The notes beneath the pieces are model-generated. The model was not told where the DNA came from and did not search any database. It saw nothing but the letters and a program-made list of their open reading frames with translations. Of a DNA stretch of 64,000 nucleotides, positions 25,637-34,626 are shown piece after piece. The position numbers and the translations under genes were made by a program. Within the stretch, counting starts at the first letter, position 1. Each line of letters opens with the position of its first letter. This DNA is from Amycolatopsis saalfeldensis (lineage in GTDB: Bacteria; Actinomycetota; Actinomycetes; Mycobacteriales; Pseudonocardiaceae), in assembly GCF_900110575.1 (NCBI RefSeq), contig NZ_FOEF01000003.1:439689-503688 (forward strand), written 5' to 3'.

Positions 25637-26844
25637 GCCAGCAGCCGCAGGTCGATCGCGTCGGCCATGGCCTGCATGCCGGCTTCGTTCGGGTGCAGGT
25701 GGTCACCCGAGTCGAAGCTCGGCCGCAGCGCCGCCGGATCGGAGGGGTCTTGCACCGCCTGGTCGAAGTCCACGACGCCGTCGAACGCCCCGCCGGTGCG
25801 GATCCAGGCGTTCGCCGCCTGGCGGATCGCCTCGGCGGGCGCGCTGTAGTAGCCGGCGCCCTTGTCCGGCAGCATGGTGCCGCCGATGATCCGCACGCCG
25901 GCCCGGTGCGCCTGGCCGATCAGCGCGCGGTAGCCGTCGATCAGGTCCTGCGCGGTGAGCGGCGCGCCGCCCGGGCCGGCGTTGTTGCCGATGTCGTTGA
26001 TGCCCTCCATCAGGATCACCGTGCGGACGCCGGGCTGGGCCAGCGCGTCGTGGCCGAACCGCTTGAGCGCGCTGACGCCCTGCCAGATGTTCGGCACGTC
26101 GGTGAGCACGCGGTTGCCGCCGATCCCGGCGTCGACCACGGCGGTCGGGCGCGGCCCGGCGAGCCGGCGGGCCAGGTCGTCGGGCCAGCGGTGGTACACG
26201 CTCGCGGGGGTGTTGTAGCCGTCGGTGATGGAGTCGCCGAACGCGACGACGGTGCCGGTGGCGGCGGGGGAGACCACGTCGAGCCCGGCCAGGTAGTACC
26301 AGGAAGTCGTTGCGGTGACGTAATTCCCGTCGTCGGCCTCGGCGGCGTGGTTGCCGGGCTTCGAGAGGTAGGAGACGTCGAACGCGTCCGAGTGCCAGGT
26401 CGCCGAGCTGGTGGCCTGCGGCAGGTAGAGGCTGACCAGCACGTTCTGCTCGGCGCGGACCGGCATCGGGATCGGGTCGCTGACCACCTCGTGGCCGGCC
26501 GGGATGGTCAGCGTCCGCGCGTGCGAGAACGTGACCGCCCGCTGCGACCCGGCGACGGCGGTGGCCCGGTCCGCCTGCAGGGCCACGCTCACCGCGCCGA
26601 CGGCCAGGGGGGTGGTGCCGCGCAGGTTCGACAGGTGCAGCCGTAGGCCCGCGCCGCCGACGCTCGGGTGGGCGACCATCCGCAGGGTCTGGTCGGTGAA
26701 GTTCGGCCCGCCGATCGTCATGCTCGGGGACCAGGAAGAAATCCACGGGCCGTTCGGATGATTCGCGGCCGCGGTGGCGTTGTTTGTGCTGCCCATTATT
26801 CCCAGAACAACCGCCATCGCGCACAGCAATGTCTTCTTTGTCAT
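25630..26844 (-). CDS. Secreted SGNH/GDSL esterase
   Basis: 404 residues. A signal peptide (TLLCAMAVVLGIMGSTNNATAAA) leads to an N-terminal beta domain (GPWISSWSPSM..., LRLHLSNLRGTTPLAVG) and an SGNH hydrolase domain with block I AFGDSITDGY (Ser205), GGNRVL, block III LMEGINDIGNN and block V DGDHLHPNEAG-type SGDHLHPNEAG. Such enzymes deacetylate or de-esterify polysaccharides. ATG at 26844 is preferred over an adjacent GTG. The 3' end overlaps the beta-helix gene by 7 bases (convergent). Confidence 0.9.
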   Translation of the reverse strand: MTKKTLLCAMAVVLGIMGSTNNATAAANHPNGPWISSWSPSMTIGGPNFTDQTLRMVAHPSVGGAGLRLHLSNLRGTTPLAVGAVSVALQADRATAVAGSQRAVTFSHARTLTIPAGHEVVSDPIPMPVRAEQNVLVSLYLPQATSSATWHSDAFDVSYLSKPGNHAAEADDGNYVTATTSWYYLAGLDVVSPAATGTVVAFGDSITDGYNTPASVYHRWPDDLARRLAGPRPTAVVDAGIGGNRVLTDVPNIWQGVSALKRFGHDALAQPGVRTVILMEGINDIGNNAGPGGAPLTAQDLIDGYRALIGQAHRAGVRIIGGTMLPDKGAGYYSAPAEAIRQAANAWIRTGGAFDGVVDFDQAVQDPSDPAALRPSFDSGDHLHPNEAGMQAMADAIDLRLLAQ

Positions 26845-26926
26845 CACTGGTAATCGCCTTTTCTTTCGGGGAAATACAGTATTACTGTCATTTGGCCCGA
26901 GAGGGAAGACCTGTTTCCGATCCGCG

Positions 26927-27763
26927 TCAGCGATGGGGGTAATGGGCGGCGAGGGCGGCCCAGACCTCGAGCACGTCGAGCGCCTGCCGTGGGCTCGCGG
27001 CCGCGAAGCGGACCGTGCGGCCGTCGATGCGCTCGGTGCCGGGGACGCGGGCGGCCAGGTCCGCCGCGCCGTTGGGCCGCAGTTCGGCCTCGACGACCAG
27101 TTCGTCCGGAATGGACAGTGGCCGGACGGCGCCGGAGAGGGCGTTGCGGACCGCGCGCGCGGCCCCGGCGGTGATGGCCTCGCGGGCGACGGCCGGGTGA
27201 CGGCTGCGCGCGGCGGTACGGCCGAGCGCGGTTTTCACCGGGACCGTCACCACGCCGGGGAAGGCGCGCTCCGCGTGCGCGCAGACCACGTCGTCGCCGG
27301 TGACCAGCCCGACCGGCACGCCGTGCTCCGCGGCGATCAGCGCGTTCAGGTCCGCTTCGCCGATGGGCACCCCGCCCAGCCGGACGTCGGCGAACCCGCT
27401 GCCGCTGAAGGTGTGCGCGAGCACGCCGGCCGGATCGGCGGCCCCGGCGTGATAGCCCACCAATAACACGACGCCACGGCCGGTCGGCAGCTCCTGCATC
27501 ATGCCGAGCGGCGTGGGCTCGCCGATCACGTAGTCCGCGCGCCGGTCGAGCCGCTCGCCGAGCAGGTTGTCCGCCGGGCCGTGGCTGTCGTTGACCACCA
27601 CGGACGTCGCGCCGCCCTCGAACGCCCCGGCCACCGCGGCGTTGGCCTCCGCGGTCATCAGCTCCCGCGCGGCCGGGTAGTCCCGGCCGCCGGGCCCGAT
27701 CTGCTGGCGCGTGGCGATGCCCGCGACGCCCTCCAGGTCCACCGAAATCAGCACGTCCACCAT
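26927..27763 (-). CDS. M55-family D-aminopeptidase (DppA-like)
   Basis: About 278 residues. Metal-binding blocks of DppA are present: VDLEGVAGI at the N-terminus, VVNDSHGPADN, LVGYHAGA and AHTFSG, giving the Asp/Glu/His set for two zincs. DppA releases D-amino acids from peptides and assembles as a decamer in the cytoplasm. ATG at 27763 follows GGGGTG at 6 bases; a GTG two codons earlier is an alternative. It sits between secreted glycan enzymes with no obvious peptide-transport partner, so its role may be cell-wall peptide salvage (inference). Confidence 0.88.
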   Translation of the reverse strand: MVDVLISVDLEGVAGIATRQQIGPGGRDYPAARELMTAEANAAVAGAFEGGATSVVVNDSHGPADNLLGERLDRRADYVIGEPTPLGMMQELPTGRGVVLLVGYHAGAADPAGVLAHTFSGSGFADVRLGGVPIGEADLNALIAAEHGVPVGLVTGDDVVCAHAERAFPGVVTVPVKTALGRTAARSRHPAVAREAITAGAARAVRNALSGAVRPLSIPDELVVEAELRPNGAADLAARVPGTERIDGRTVRFAAASPRQALDVLEVWAALAAHYPHR

Positions 27764-27809
27764 GGTCACCCCAGCCGCTCGTCCCGGCTGGAGCGTACCC
27801 GCGACCGGC

Positions 27810-30593
27810 TCAGCCGCGGGCCCACTTCTGGTTGCCGTTGCCCGAGCAGGGCCAGATCTCCAGCGGGGTGCTGTCGGCCGTGCCCGCGTTCTTGGCGTCC
27901 AGGCAGGTGCCGGAGGCGACGTTGAAGACCGTCCCGTCGGAGTGGACGCGCCACTGCTGGGTGGTGCTGCCGTCGCAGCCGCGGATCTCCACGCCGGTGC
28001 CGTCCGCGGTCGCGCCGCCGATGAGGCCGAGGCACTTGGTGTCGTAGACCGTCAGGTGGTTTGACTCGTCGGAGGTCCAGGTCTGGTTGTCCGAGCCGAC
28101 GCAGTCCCACAGCGCGGGCTGGGCGCCGTCGTCGCGGCTGGCCGCGGGCACGTCCACGCACCGGCCCGAATCCCGGCCCCGCAGCGGGCCGGCCGCGCTC
28201 CGGCGGGCCCAGCGCTGGTTGGCTCCGCCGGTGCAGGTCCACAGTTCCAGCGGGGTGCCGTTCTCGTAGGACTGGCCGGTCGCGTCCAGGCAGGTGCCGG
28301 AGGCGGCGTTGACGATCGAGCCGTCCGGCTCGACCGTCCATTGCTGGCTGCCGCTGCCGGAGCAGTCCTCGATCACCGCCTGGGTGCCGTCGGCGGTCGC
28401 CCCGCCGGCGGTGTCGAGGCATTTGCTGCCGTAGACCATCAGCTGCTTGGCCGGGGTGGATGTCCAGCCCTGGTTGGCGCCGCCGTTGCAGTCCCACAGC
28501 GCGACGACGGTGCCGTTCGCCTGGCTGAGCGCCGGGACGTCCGCGCACAGACCGGAGTTCTGGTCCTTGAGGAAGCCGCTGACCGAGCCCGCGGCGTTCG
28601 GCGTCACCGAAAGGTTGTCGAACTGGTCGGTCTGGTAGCCGACCACGCCGAGGCCGATCTGGCCGGTGGGATAGGAATTGTCGTGGACGGTGCCGAGGGT
28701 GGTGCCGTCGACCTTGGCCGTGATCTCGTCACCGGAGAAGCCCAGCGAAAGGGTGTGCCAGCTGTTCAGCCCCGGCGCCGCCTGGGTGCCCGAGAGCAGC
28801 GTGCTGAGGTTGCCGGCACTGGTGTTCTTGTCGATGGACCAGTCCCCGTTGTCGCTGATCCTCAGCTCGTACGCGGCCTGATGGCTCTGCGGCCGGGTCT
28901 GCGTGTTGGCCCGGCCGAGCAGTTCCGCGGTGCCGGCCTGCTGGAGGTCGACGTCCGCGCTCACCGTGTAGTCCGACCAGGCCGGATCGCCGGCCAGGGT
29001 GAAGGCGTCCGAATCCTCCTGCCATTCGATCGGCTTGACCGGCGCGACCTGCTGCACGCACTGGCCGGACCGCCCGGCCGCGCACGGCCGCACCTCGTAC
29101 GAGCCCTGCATGTCGGAGAGGTACTTCGCTTCGGTGCTGGTGGCGTCGTTGTCGAAGTTGTCGCTGTAGGGCAGGGCGAGCGGGTGGTCGGCGGGCGGGT
29201 TCGTGACGCCCTTGCCCTGGCCCGTCGTCGTGGTGACGGTGTAGGCGTAGCCCGGCTGCATGGTCAGCGAGTACGTCCCGCCGGCCGGGGTGATGTCCTG
29301 GGTGTGGATGAAGTCCGTCGACGCGCTGGGGTGGTTGACGTTCGTGGCCCACACGTGCACCGGGCCGGTGGACAGGCCGCCCTTGACGGTGAAGTCCGCG
29401 GTCTGCGCCGCCGTGGCCGTCGTGGTCTCCAGCACGGTCGAGTAGTCCGTGCCGTCCGGCGACTTCAGCGTCACGTAGCTGCCGTTGGACTCGGCGCCGC
29501 CGAGGTGGCCGGAGCCGGCGTCGATGAACTTCCAGCCGGGCTGCGCGAACTGGGTGACCTGCGCGGTGGCCCAGGTGTTCTCACCGAGGCTGTAGTGCCC
29601 GGACCACGGCGAGTTCGCGGTGGCCAGGCCCACGGTCGGAAACGGGAGATTGGGGTAGAGCGCCGCGACCAGCGGCCAGTTCAGGTACGCGGTCAGCTCG
29701 GCGTCGACGTACCCGCGGGTGATCGAGCGGATCAGCGCCGGCGCGCCCGCGTCCATGTCGATCGAGCCGTTTTCGCTGGCCCACAAGGGTTTCCCGTTGT
29801 TCTTCGCGGTTTCGGTGCTGGAGCAGCTGTTCGCGCTGCCGCCGTCGCCGCCCTCGCAGGGGTAGTGCGCGCCGATGATGGACACCGCGTTGTCGAACGC
29901 CGGGTTGGCCGCCATGTCGTCCGCGACGCCCCAGCCGCTGTCGTCGCCGACGATCTGCACGCTCGCGTACCCGGCGTTGTCCAGCGCCGAGCGCAGCTGG
30001 ATGTACCAGTTCACGTCGTGCCCGCGCTCGTTCCACCCGCCGAGGTAGTCGATGGCCAGCCCGTTCTGCTTGGCGCACCCCAGCCACGTGATCAGGTAGC
30101 CGATGGTGTCGCTCGACCAGAACCCGCCGTTGATCCAGCCCGGGGCCGCCCAGGCGAGCGCGGCGAGCTTGATGCCCGGGTTGCGCGCCTTCGCCTGCTT
30201 CATCAGCCAGAACCCGTAGCCGACGTTGCAGTTGACCTGGCCCTTGACGTGTTCGACCGACGGCTCGGAGCCGTCCGTGGAGTCGGCGTCGCCGCCGATC
30301 TCGGTCTTGAGGATCTGCAGGCTCGCGCCGTAGTTCGGCTTGAACAGGTAGTCGAGGACCTCCGCCTGCTGGGCGGCCGGATAGTCGGTCAGCAGCCGGG
30401 AATTGGCGCCGCCGCCGCTGATCGCACCGACGCCGTCGAACGTGCGCCCGCCCTGGGCGCCGTCCACTGTCACGGCCGTTTCGGTCGCGGCGGGCTTCGC
30501 CGGGTCGGCCTGCACGGGTGCGGCGGTCGACGGCAGTGCGCCGGCGAGCAGCGCCATGATCCACAACGGGGCGAGTCTGCGTGAACGGGACAC
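27810..30593 (-). CDS. GH59 galactocerebrosidase-like glycoside hydrolase with two ricin-type lectin domains
   Basis: 927 residues. Signal peptide (LAPLWIMALLAGALPSTAAP), then a GH59 catalytic region whose text closely follows animal galactosylceramidase: GGRTFDGVGAISGGGANSRLL, LDYLFKPNYGASLQILKTEIGGDADSTDGSEPS, IDYLGGWNER (acid/base Glu189) and LWASENGS (nucleophile Glu274). Beta-sandwich domains follow (NFDNDATSTEAKYLSDMQGSYEV, FTLAGDPAWSDYTVSADV). Residues ~660-790 and ~800-927 are two ricin B beta-trefoils with repeated CLD...ANGT...LWDC...NQxW motifs. The predicted activity is beta-galactosidase on galactosides or glycolipids outside the cell. GTG at 30593 follows GGAGGTGG; the longer upstream frame lacks a signal peptide. 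Confidence 0.88.
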   Translation of the reverse strand: MSRSRRLAPLWIMALLAGALPSTAAPVQADPAKPAATETAVTVDGAQGGRTFDGVGAISGGGANSRLLTDYPAAQQAEVLDYLFKPNYGASLQILKTEIGGDADSTDGSEPSVEHVKGQVNCNVGYGFWLMKQAKARNPGIKLAALAWAAPGWINGGFWSSDTIGYLITWLGCAKQNGLAIDYLGGWNERGHDVNWYIQLRSALDNAGYASVQIVGDDSGWGVADDMAANPAFDNAVSIIGAHYPCEGGDGGSANSCSSTETAKNNGKPLWASENGSIDMDAGAPALIRSITRGYVDAELTAYLNWPLVAALYPNLPFPTVGLATANSPWSGHYSLGENTWATAQVTQFAQPGWKFIDAGSGHLGGAESNGSYVTLKSPDGTDYSTVLETTTATAAQTADFTVKGGLSTGPVHVWATNVNHPSASTDFIHTQDITPAGGTYSLTMQPGYAYTVTTTTGQGKGVTNPPADHPLALPYSDNFDNDATSTEAKYLSDMQGSYEVRPCAAGRSGQCVQQVAPVKPIEWQEDSDAFTLAGDPAWSDYTVSADVDLQQAGTAELLGRANTQTRPQSHQAAYELRISDNGDWSIDKNTSAGNLSTLLSGTQAAPGLNSWHTLSLGFSGDEITAKVDGTTLGTVHDNSYPTGQIGLGVVGYQTDQFDNLSVTPNAAGSVSGFLKDQNSGLCADVPALSQANGTVVALWDCNGGANQGWTSTPAKQLMVYGSKCLDTAGGATADGTQAVIEDCSGSGSQQWTVEPDGSIVNAASGTCLDATGQSYENGTPLELWTCTGGANQRWARRSAAGPLRGRDSGRCVDVPAASRDDGAQPALWDCVGSDNQTWTSDESNHLTVYDTKCLGLIGGATADGTGVEIRGCDGSTTQQWRVHSDGTVFNVASGTCLDAKNAGTADSTPLEIWPCSGNGNQKWARG

Positions 30594-30909
30594 CGGCGGC
30601 CCACCTCCACTCAAGGGATGGTGAACAGTGTGCGGTTGTGTGTGTTTGACGGTCAAGATCCGCCACAGGTCAAACATGGACAAACAGTGGCGGTGGTGTA
30701 GACCAGCTGAAGCGGCGTTCAAGATCGGCAATCGTCCCTGCGGGATTGCTTGCCATTGCCGTGTTACGAGTGCTTGACACGAATACCGGCCCGAGATCAC
30801 ACTGAGCGTCATCGTCTCGGAACGGCCGGCGACATTTTCTTCCTGACCCCTCGGCGCGGCTCCAGGCGTGTTTTCTGTCATGGCTGGAGAATCCGGAGAG
30901 GGGTTTGCC
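30594..30909. other. Intergenic region with GTTTGAC/GTCAAAC inverted repeat
   Basis: 316 bases between two divergent starts (GH59 on minus, small secreted protein on plus). GTTTGAC (30644-30650) and GTCAAAC (30669-30675) form an inverted repeat 18 bases apart, about 50-80 bases upstream of the GH59 start, and could be an operator or overlapping -35 elements. No gene was recognised in the rest. Confidence 0.4.
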
Positions 30910-31287
30910 GTGAACGCGCGAAAATGGGGTAGAAAAACGGCGGTCGCGGTTGTCTGCGGAGTCGCGGTGTCGGCCGCGGTGGGAGTGCCCGGCTCCGCCG
31001 CCGCGCGACCGCTGTTCCGGCAGCTGCTCGGGCACGTCGTCGCCAGCGGGTATTTCGAGGCCAGCGCGCCGGTCGCGGGCGACTACGCGATCGAGTACGA
31101 CGTGACCAAGGGCATCGTGTACTACGACACGCTGATCGACGGAGTGGGCCTCGGCTCCGCGGGCGGCCCGGCCGGCACCGCCAATCACACCGCGGCCACG
31201 CCGTTGACCGCAGGTGGTCACCTGGTGAATGTGGCCGGGGGTGAGGGAACCGGCGAAGCCGACCTTTATCTGGTGCAGATCTCCTGA
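30910..31287 (+). CDS. Small secreted protein of unknown function
   Basis: 125 residues. A signal peptide (KWGRKTAVAVVCGVAVSAAVGVPGSAAA) leads to a ~95-residue mature part without Cys that reads like a beta-sandwich: YFEASAPVAGDYAIEYDV, IVYYDTLIDGVGLGSAG, GGHLVNVAGGEGTGEADLYLVQIS. The GTG start is preceded by GAGAGGGG. No family recognised. It lies between the GH59 and GH54 genes, so a role in surface or glycan interaction is possible but unsupported. Confidence 0.7.
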   Translation: MNARKWGRKTAVAVVCGVAVSAAVGVPGSAAARPLFRQLLGHVVASGYFEASAPVAGDYAIEYDVTKGIVYYDTLIDGVGLGSAGGPAGTANHTAATPLTAGGHLVNVAGGEGTGEADLYLVQIS

Positions 31288-31401
31288 CTGGAAGCGGCAG
31301 AAAGCGCCATTTTTGCGGGCCGTTGTTCGACTATTTCAGTTGCGCTGGAACCTGCGCGCGTGCGTTTCCGGCTGGGTGAGTCAACGAGGGAGAGGTTCGG
31401 C

Positions 31402-32780
31402 GTGACTGTTCATCGGGGTCGTGATTTTGCCCGAAAGTACCTGACCGTGCTCGGTGCGATCTTGCTGTGCGCCGCCTTTTCCGTCGGCGGGACGGGCCTA
31501 CGACGGCCCGCTTTATCAGGTCACGCGGGCCTCGGACGGGGCCGGCCAGGACATCGGCCCGCTGTCGGCCGGCGGGTACGCCGACGCGGCGGCCCAGGAT
31601 TCGTTCTGCGCCGGCACCACCTGCCGGATCACCAGGATCTACGACCAGACCGCGAACCACAGCGACCTCACCCCGGCTCCGGGCGGCACGGGGAACAACG
31701 CGGCGGACCGCGGCGCCGACGCGAGCGAGCTGGCGGTCACGGCCGGCGGCGAAAAGGGTCTACGGCGTCTGGACTTCACCCGGCGTCGGCTACCGCTACA
31801 ACGGCGTGGCGAAGGGTGTCGCGACCAACGGCGCGCCCGAAGGCGCGTACATGGTGGCCAGCGGCACCCATGTCGGCAGCAACTGCTGCTTCGACTACGG
31901 CAACGCCGAAAGCAGCCCCGCCGACAACGGCAACGGCCACATGGACGCGGTCAGCATCGCGACCACCTGCTACTTCCAGCCGTGCAGCGGCGCCGGCCCC
32001 TGGGTCGAGGCCGATATGGAGAACGGCATGTTCCAGGGCGCCGACGGCTCCAACACCGCGAACGCCGGCAACAACAGCCCGTACGTCACCGCGATGCTCC
32101 GCAACGACGGCCAGGCCACCTATTCCCTCCAAGGCGGTGACTCCTCGACCGGCGTGCTTTCGACCTGGTGGAACGGCGCGCTGCCGAACCGCGGCGGCTA
32201 CCGGCCGATGCAGCAGGAGGGCGGCATCATCCTGGGCATCGGCGGCGACAACAGCAACTGGAACATGGGCACCTTCTTCGAGGGCGTGATGGTCGCCGGC
32301 TTCCCGGACGACGCCACCCAGAACGCGGTGGCGGCGAACGTGGCCTCGGTCGGCTACACCGGGGAGACCGACGTGCCCAACGGCCCGCAGGGCAACCTCA
32401 CCGGCCCCGGCGGGCAGTGCGTCGACGTGGCCGGTGACGACACCGGCGTCAACGGCACCGCCGTCCAGCTGTGGAACTGCCAGCGCTACGCGGAAGACCA
32501 GTACTGGACCCACCAGCCGAACGGCTCGCTGACCACCATCGGCCGCTGCCTCGACATCACCGGCGACAGCACCGCGTCCGGCGCGCCGGTCGAACTGTGG
32601 GACTGCACCGGCGGCGGCAACCAGGTGTGGCAGCCGCAGCCGGACGGCTCGCTGCTCAATCCGCAGTCCGGGCTGTGCCTCGACGACCCGGGCGGCAACA
32701 CCGCCAACGGCACGCAGCTCGAGATCTGGACCTGCAACGGTGGCGGCAATCAGCAGTTCACCCTGCACAGCGGTTCCTGA
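31402..32780 (+). pseudogene. Frameshifted GH54 alpha-L-arabinofuranosidase with ricin-type lectin
   Basis: Three frames carry one protein. The GTG at 31402 (after GAGGGAGAGG) encodes a signal peptide ending near AAFSVGG. After a jump at ~31490 a second frame gives YDGPLYQVTRASDG, LSAGGYADAAAQDSFCAGTTCRITRIYDQ. A single extra G in GGG (31756-31758) moves to the third frame: VYGVWTSPGVGYRYNGVA, CCFDYGNAESS, DMENGMFQGADG, EGGIILGIGGDNSNWNMGTFFEGVM. These are GH54 (arabinofuranosidase B) catalytic blocks; the normal N-terminal ~25 residues (PCDIY...) are missing at the first break. A ricin B lectin (CVDVAGDDTGVNGT..., CLDDPGGNTANGT) fills the C-terminus. Either a pseudogene or, for the second shift alone, an assembly error. 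Confidence 0.82.
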
Positions 32781-32798
32781 CACCGGAGGGAAAAGCGC

Positions 32799-33986
32799 AT
32801 GGACGAGATTCGCCGCCGCCGCTTCGTGGCCTTGGCCGCGGGAGCCGCGGCCGGAGCGGTGGTTTCCCCGCTCGGCCTGGCCGCGGCCGCGCCGAACAGA
32901 ACGCGCCCGCGGCTTGACGTCTCACCCGCGGACACGGGCGGTTTCGTCTACCCGGCGCCCGGGCAGACGACCGGCCCCGGGGTCCTCCCGGCGAAGCCCG
33001 CGAGCGCGGAATACCTGGGGCGACAGGATTACGGCACCGAAGTCGCTCGTGACCTCGGCTTCTCCGGCGTCCTGAATGGACAGTCCGTGTGGACGTTCGG
33101 CGACACCCTGCTCCCGGACGGCAACGGCGGCTACGCGTTCCGGGCCTCGGACAGCGTCGGGCTCGGCGACTCGTCGAACCCGCTGCGGATCTACGACCGG
33201 GCCGACTCCTCCGGGCCGACCGAGTGGATTCCGCTCAACGACGCGGAGAACGCCAACGGCGGCCTGGGCCGGTACGGCATGGGCGGCACCAACGTCATCG
33301 AGTACGCGCCCGGCCAGGGCCTCGTCTGGTACCTGAAGAACGACCGGGGCACGAACGGGCAGGGCATCGTCGGCGCCGGCGTCGCGACGGTCGGCATCGG
33401 CCCGTTCGGCCCGATCGCGACCCGGGCGAGCGACACGATGTGGGGCCCGACCGAACCGTGGTGGGGCGACAACGGGGTCACCTACAACCCGCTCGACGGC
33501 AAGGTTTACGTCTACGGGCACGGGCCGGCGCCGTTCAGCAACAACGTTTACCTGGCCCGGGCCACCGCGGCGAACGCGACCGACGTATCCGCCTACGAAT
33601 ACTGGGACCAGAGCGCGAAGGCGTGGACCACGCGGCGGTTCAGCCTCAGCGGCGCACTGGGCACGGTGGTGCTGACCGACGAGCTGGCCATCTTCGCCAA
33701 CGGGGAGATCGGCCAGTCCAACGCGTTCTGGAGCAACCACTACAACACCTGGATGTACGTCGCCGGCGCCAATGTCGGCTACAGCGACATCATGGTGTCG
33801 ACCGCGCCGAACCTCGAAGGCCCGTGGACCACGCCGGTCACGATCGCCTCCACCTGCCCGGGCGGCAGCTGCGGCCTCCGTTACGCCATCGCGCCGCACC
33901 CGGAGTACGACCCCTCGGGCGCCACCATCCTGGTCACCTGGACCGATTCCAACGTCATCTACACCGTCCGCGTCCACTGGCGGTGA
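32799..33986 (+). CDS. Tat-exported DUF4185 (beta-propeller) protein
   Basis: 395 residues. The N-terminus MDEIRRRRFVALAAGAAAGAVV is a twin-arginine signal. The mature part reads LGRQDYGTEVARDLGFSGVLNGQSVWTFGDTLLPDGN, MGGTNVIEYAPGQGLVWYL, WGPTEPWWGDNGVTYNPLDGKVYVYG and FSNNVYLARATAANATD, the DUF4185 pattern related to the five-bladed propeller of GH43/GH32-like enzymes. Biochemical role unknown; it directly follows the broken GH54 gene (18 bases) and probably shared its transcript. Confidence 0.82.
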   Translation: MDEIRRRRFVALAAGAAAGAVVSPLGLAAAAPNRTRPRLDVSPADTGGFVYPAPGQTTGPGVLPAKPASAEYLGRQDYGTEVARDLGFSGVLNGQSVWTFGDTLLPDGNGGYAFRASDSVGLGDSSNPLRIYDRADSSGPTEWIPLNDAENANGGLGRYGMGGTNVIEYAPGQGLVWYLKNDRGTNGQGIVGAGVATVGIGPFGPIATRASDTMWGPTEPWWGDNGVTYNPLDGKVYVYGHGPAPFSNNVYLARATAANATDVSAYEYWDQSAKAWTTRRFSLSGALGTVVLTDELAIFANGEIGQSNAFWSNHYNTWMYVAGANVGYSDIMVSTAPNLEGPWTTPVTIASTCPGGSCGLRYAIAPHPEYDPSGATILVTWTDSNVIYTVRVHWR

Positions 33987-33990
33987 GTGC

Positions 33991-34626
33991 TCAGGAATTC
34001 ACGTACGCCAGCACGGCCAGCACCCGCCGGTGGCCGCTGTCGCCGGCGGGCAGGCCGAGTTTGCGGAAGATGTTGCCGATGTGCTTGGTCACCGCGCGCT
34101 CGGTGACGACGAGACGCTGGGCGATGGCGAGGTTTTCGTGGCCCTCCGCCATCAGCTGCAGCACCTCGCGTTCCCGCGCGGTGAGGGAGTCCAGCGGATC
34201 GTGGCGGTTCATCAGCTGGGTGACGACCTCCGGGTCGAGCGCGGTGCCGCCCGCGGCCACGCGCTCGAGCGCGTCCAGGAACTCCTCGACGCGGCCGATC
34301 CGGTCCTTGAGCAGGTAGCCGGTCCCGTTGGCGCCGGTGGCCAGCAGCTCGGTGGCGTAGGCCTGCTCGACGTACTGCGAGAGCACGAGCACCGGCAGGC
34401 CGGGCAGCTGCTTGCGGGCCTCGACGGCGGCGCGCAGGCCCTCGTCGCGGAAGGACGGGGGCATCCGGACGTCCAGCACGGCGATGTCGGGCCGGTGCTT
34501 CAGCAGCGCGGGCACGATCTCCGGCCCGCTGCCGGCCACGCCGACGACCTCGTGCCCGGCGCTCTTGACCAGGAGCACGATTCCCTCACGCAGCAACGTG
34601 TTGTCCTCGGCGATCACTATCCGCAT
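33991..34626 (-). CDS. NarL/FixJ-type response regulator
   Basis: 211 residues. Receiver domain MRIVIAEDNTLLREGIVLLV with phospho-acceptor Asp52 in DIAVLDVRMP and Lys in GYLLKDRIG. The LuxR-type HTH is LTAREREVLQLMAEGHENLAIAQRLVVTERAVTKHIGNIFRKLGL. The start overlaps the end of the kinase gene by 10 bases, so the two form a coupled pair. Likely target: the ABC transporter divergent from the kinase. Confidence 0.93.
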   Translation of the reverse strand: MRIVIAEDNTLLREGIVLLVKSAGHEVVGVAGSGPEIVPALLKHRPDIAVLDVRMPPSFRDEGLRAAVEARKQLPGLPVLVLSQYVEQAYATELLATGANGTGYLLKDRIGRVEEFLDALERVAAGGTALDPEVVTQLMNRHDPLDSLTAREREVLQLMAEGHENLAIAQRLVVTERAVTKHIGNIFRKLGLPAGDSGHRRVLAVLAYVNS

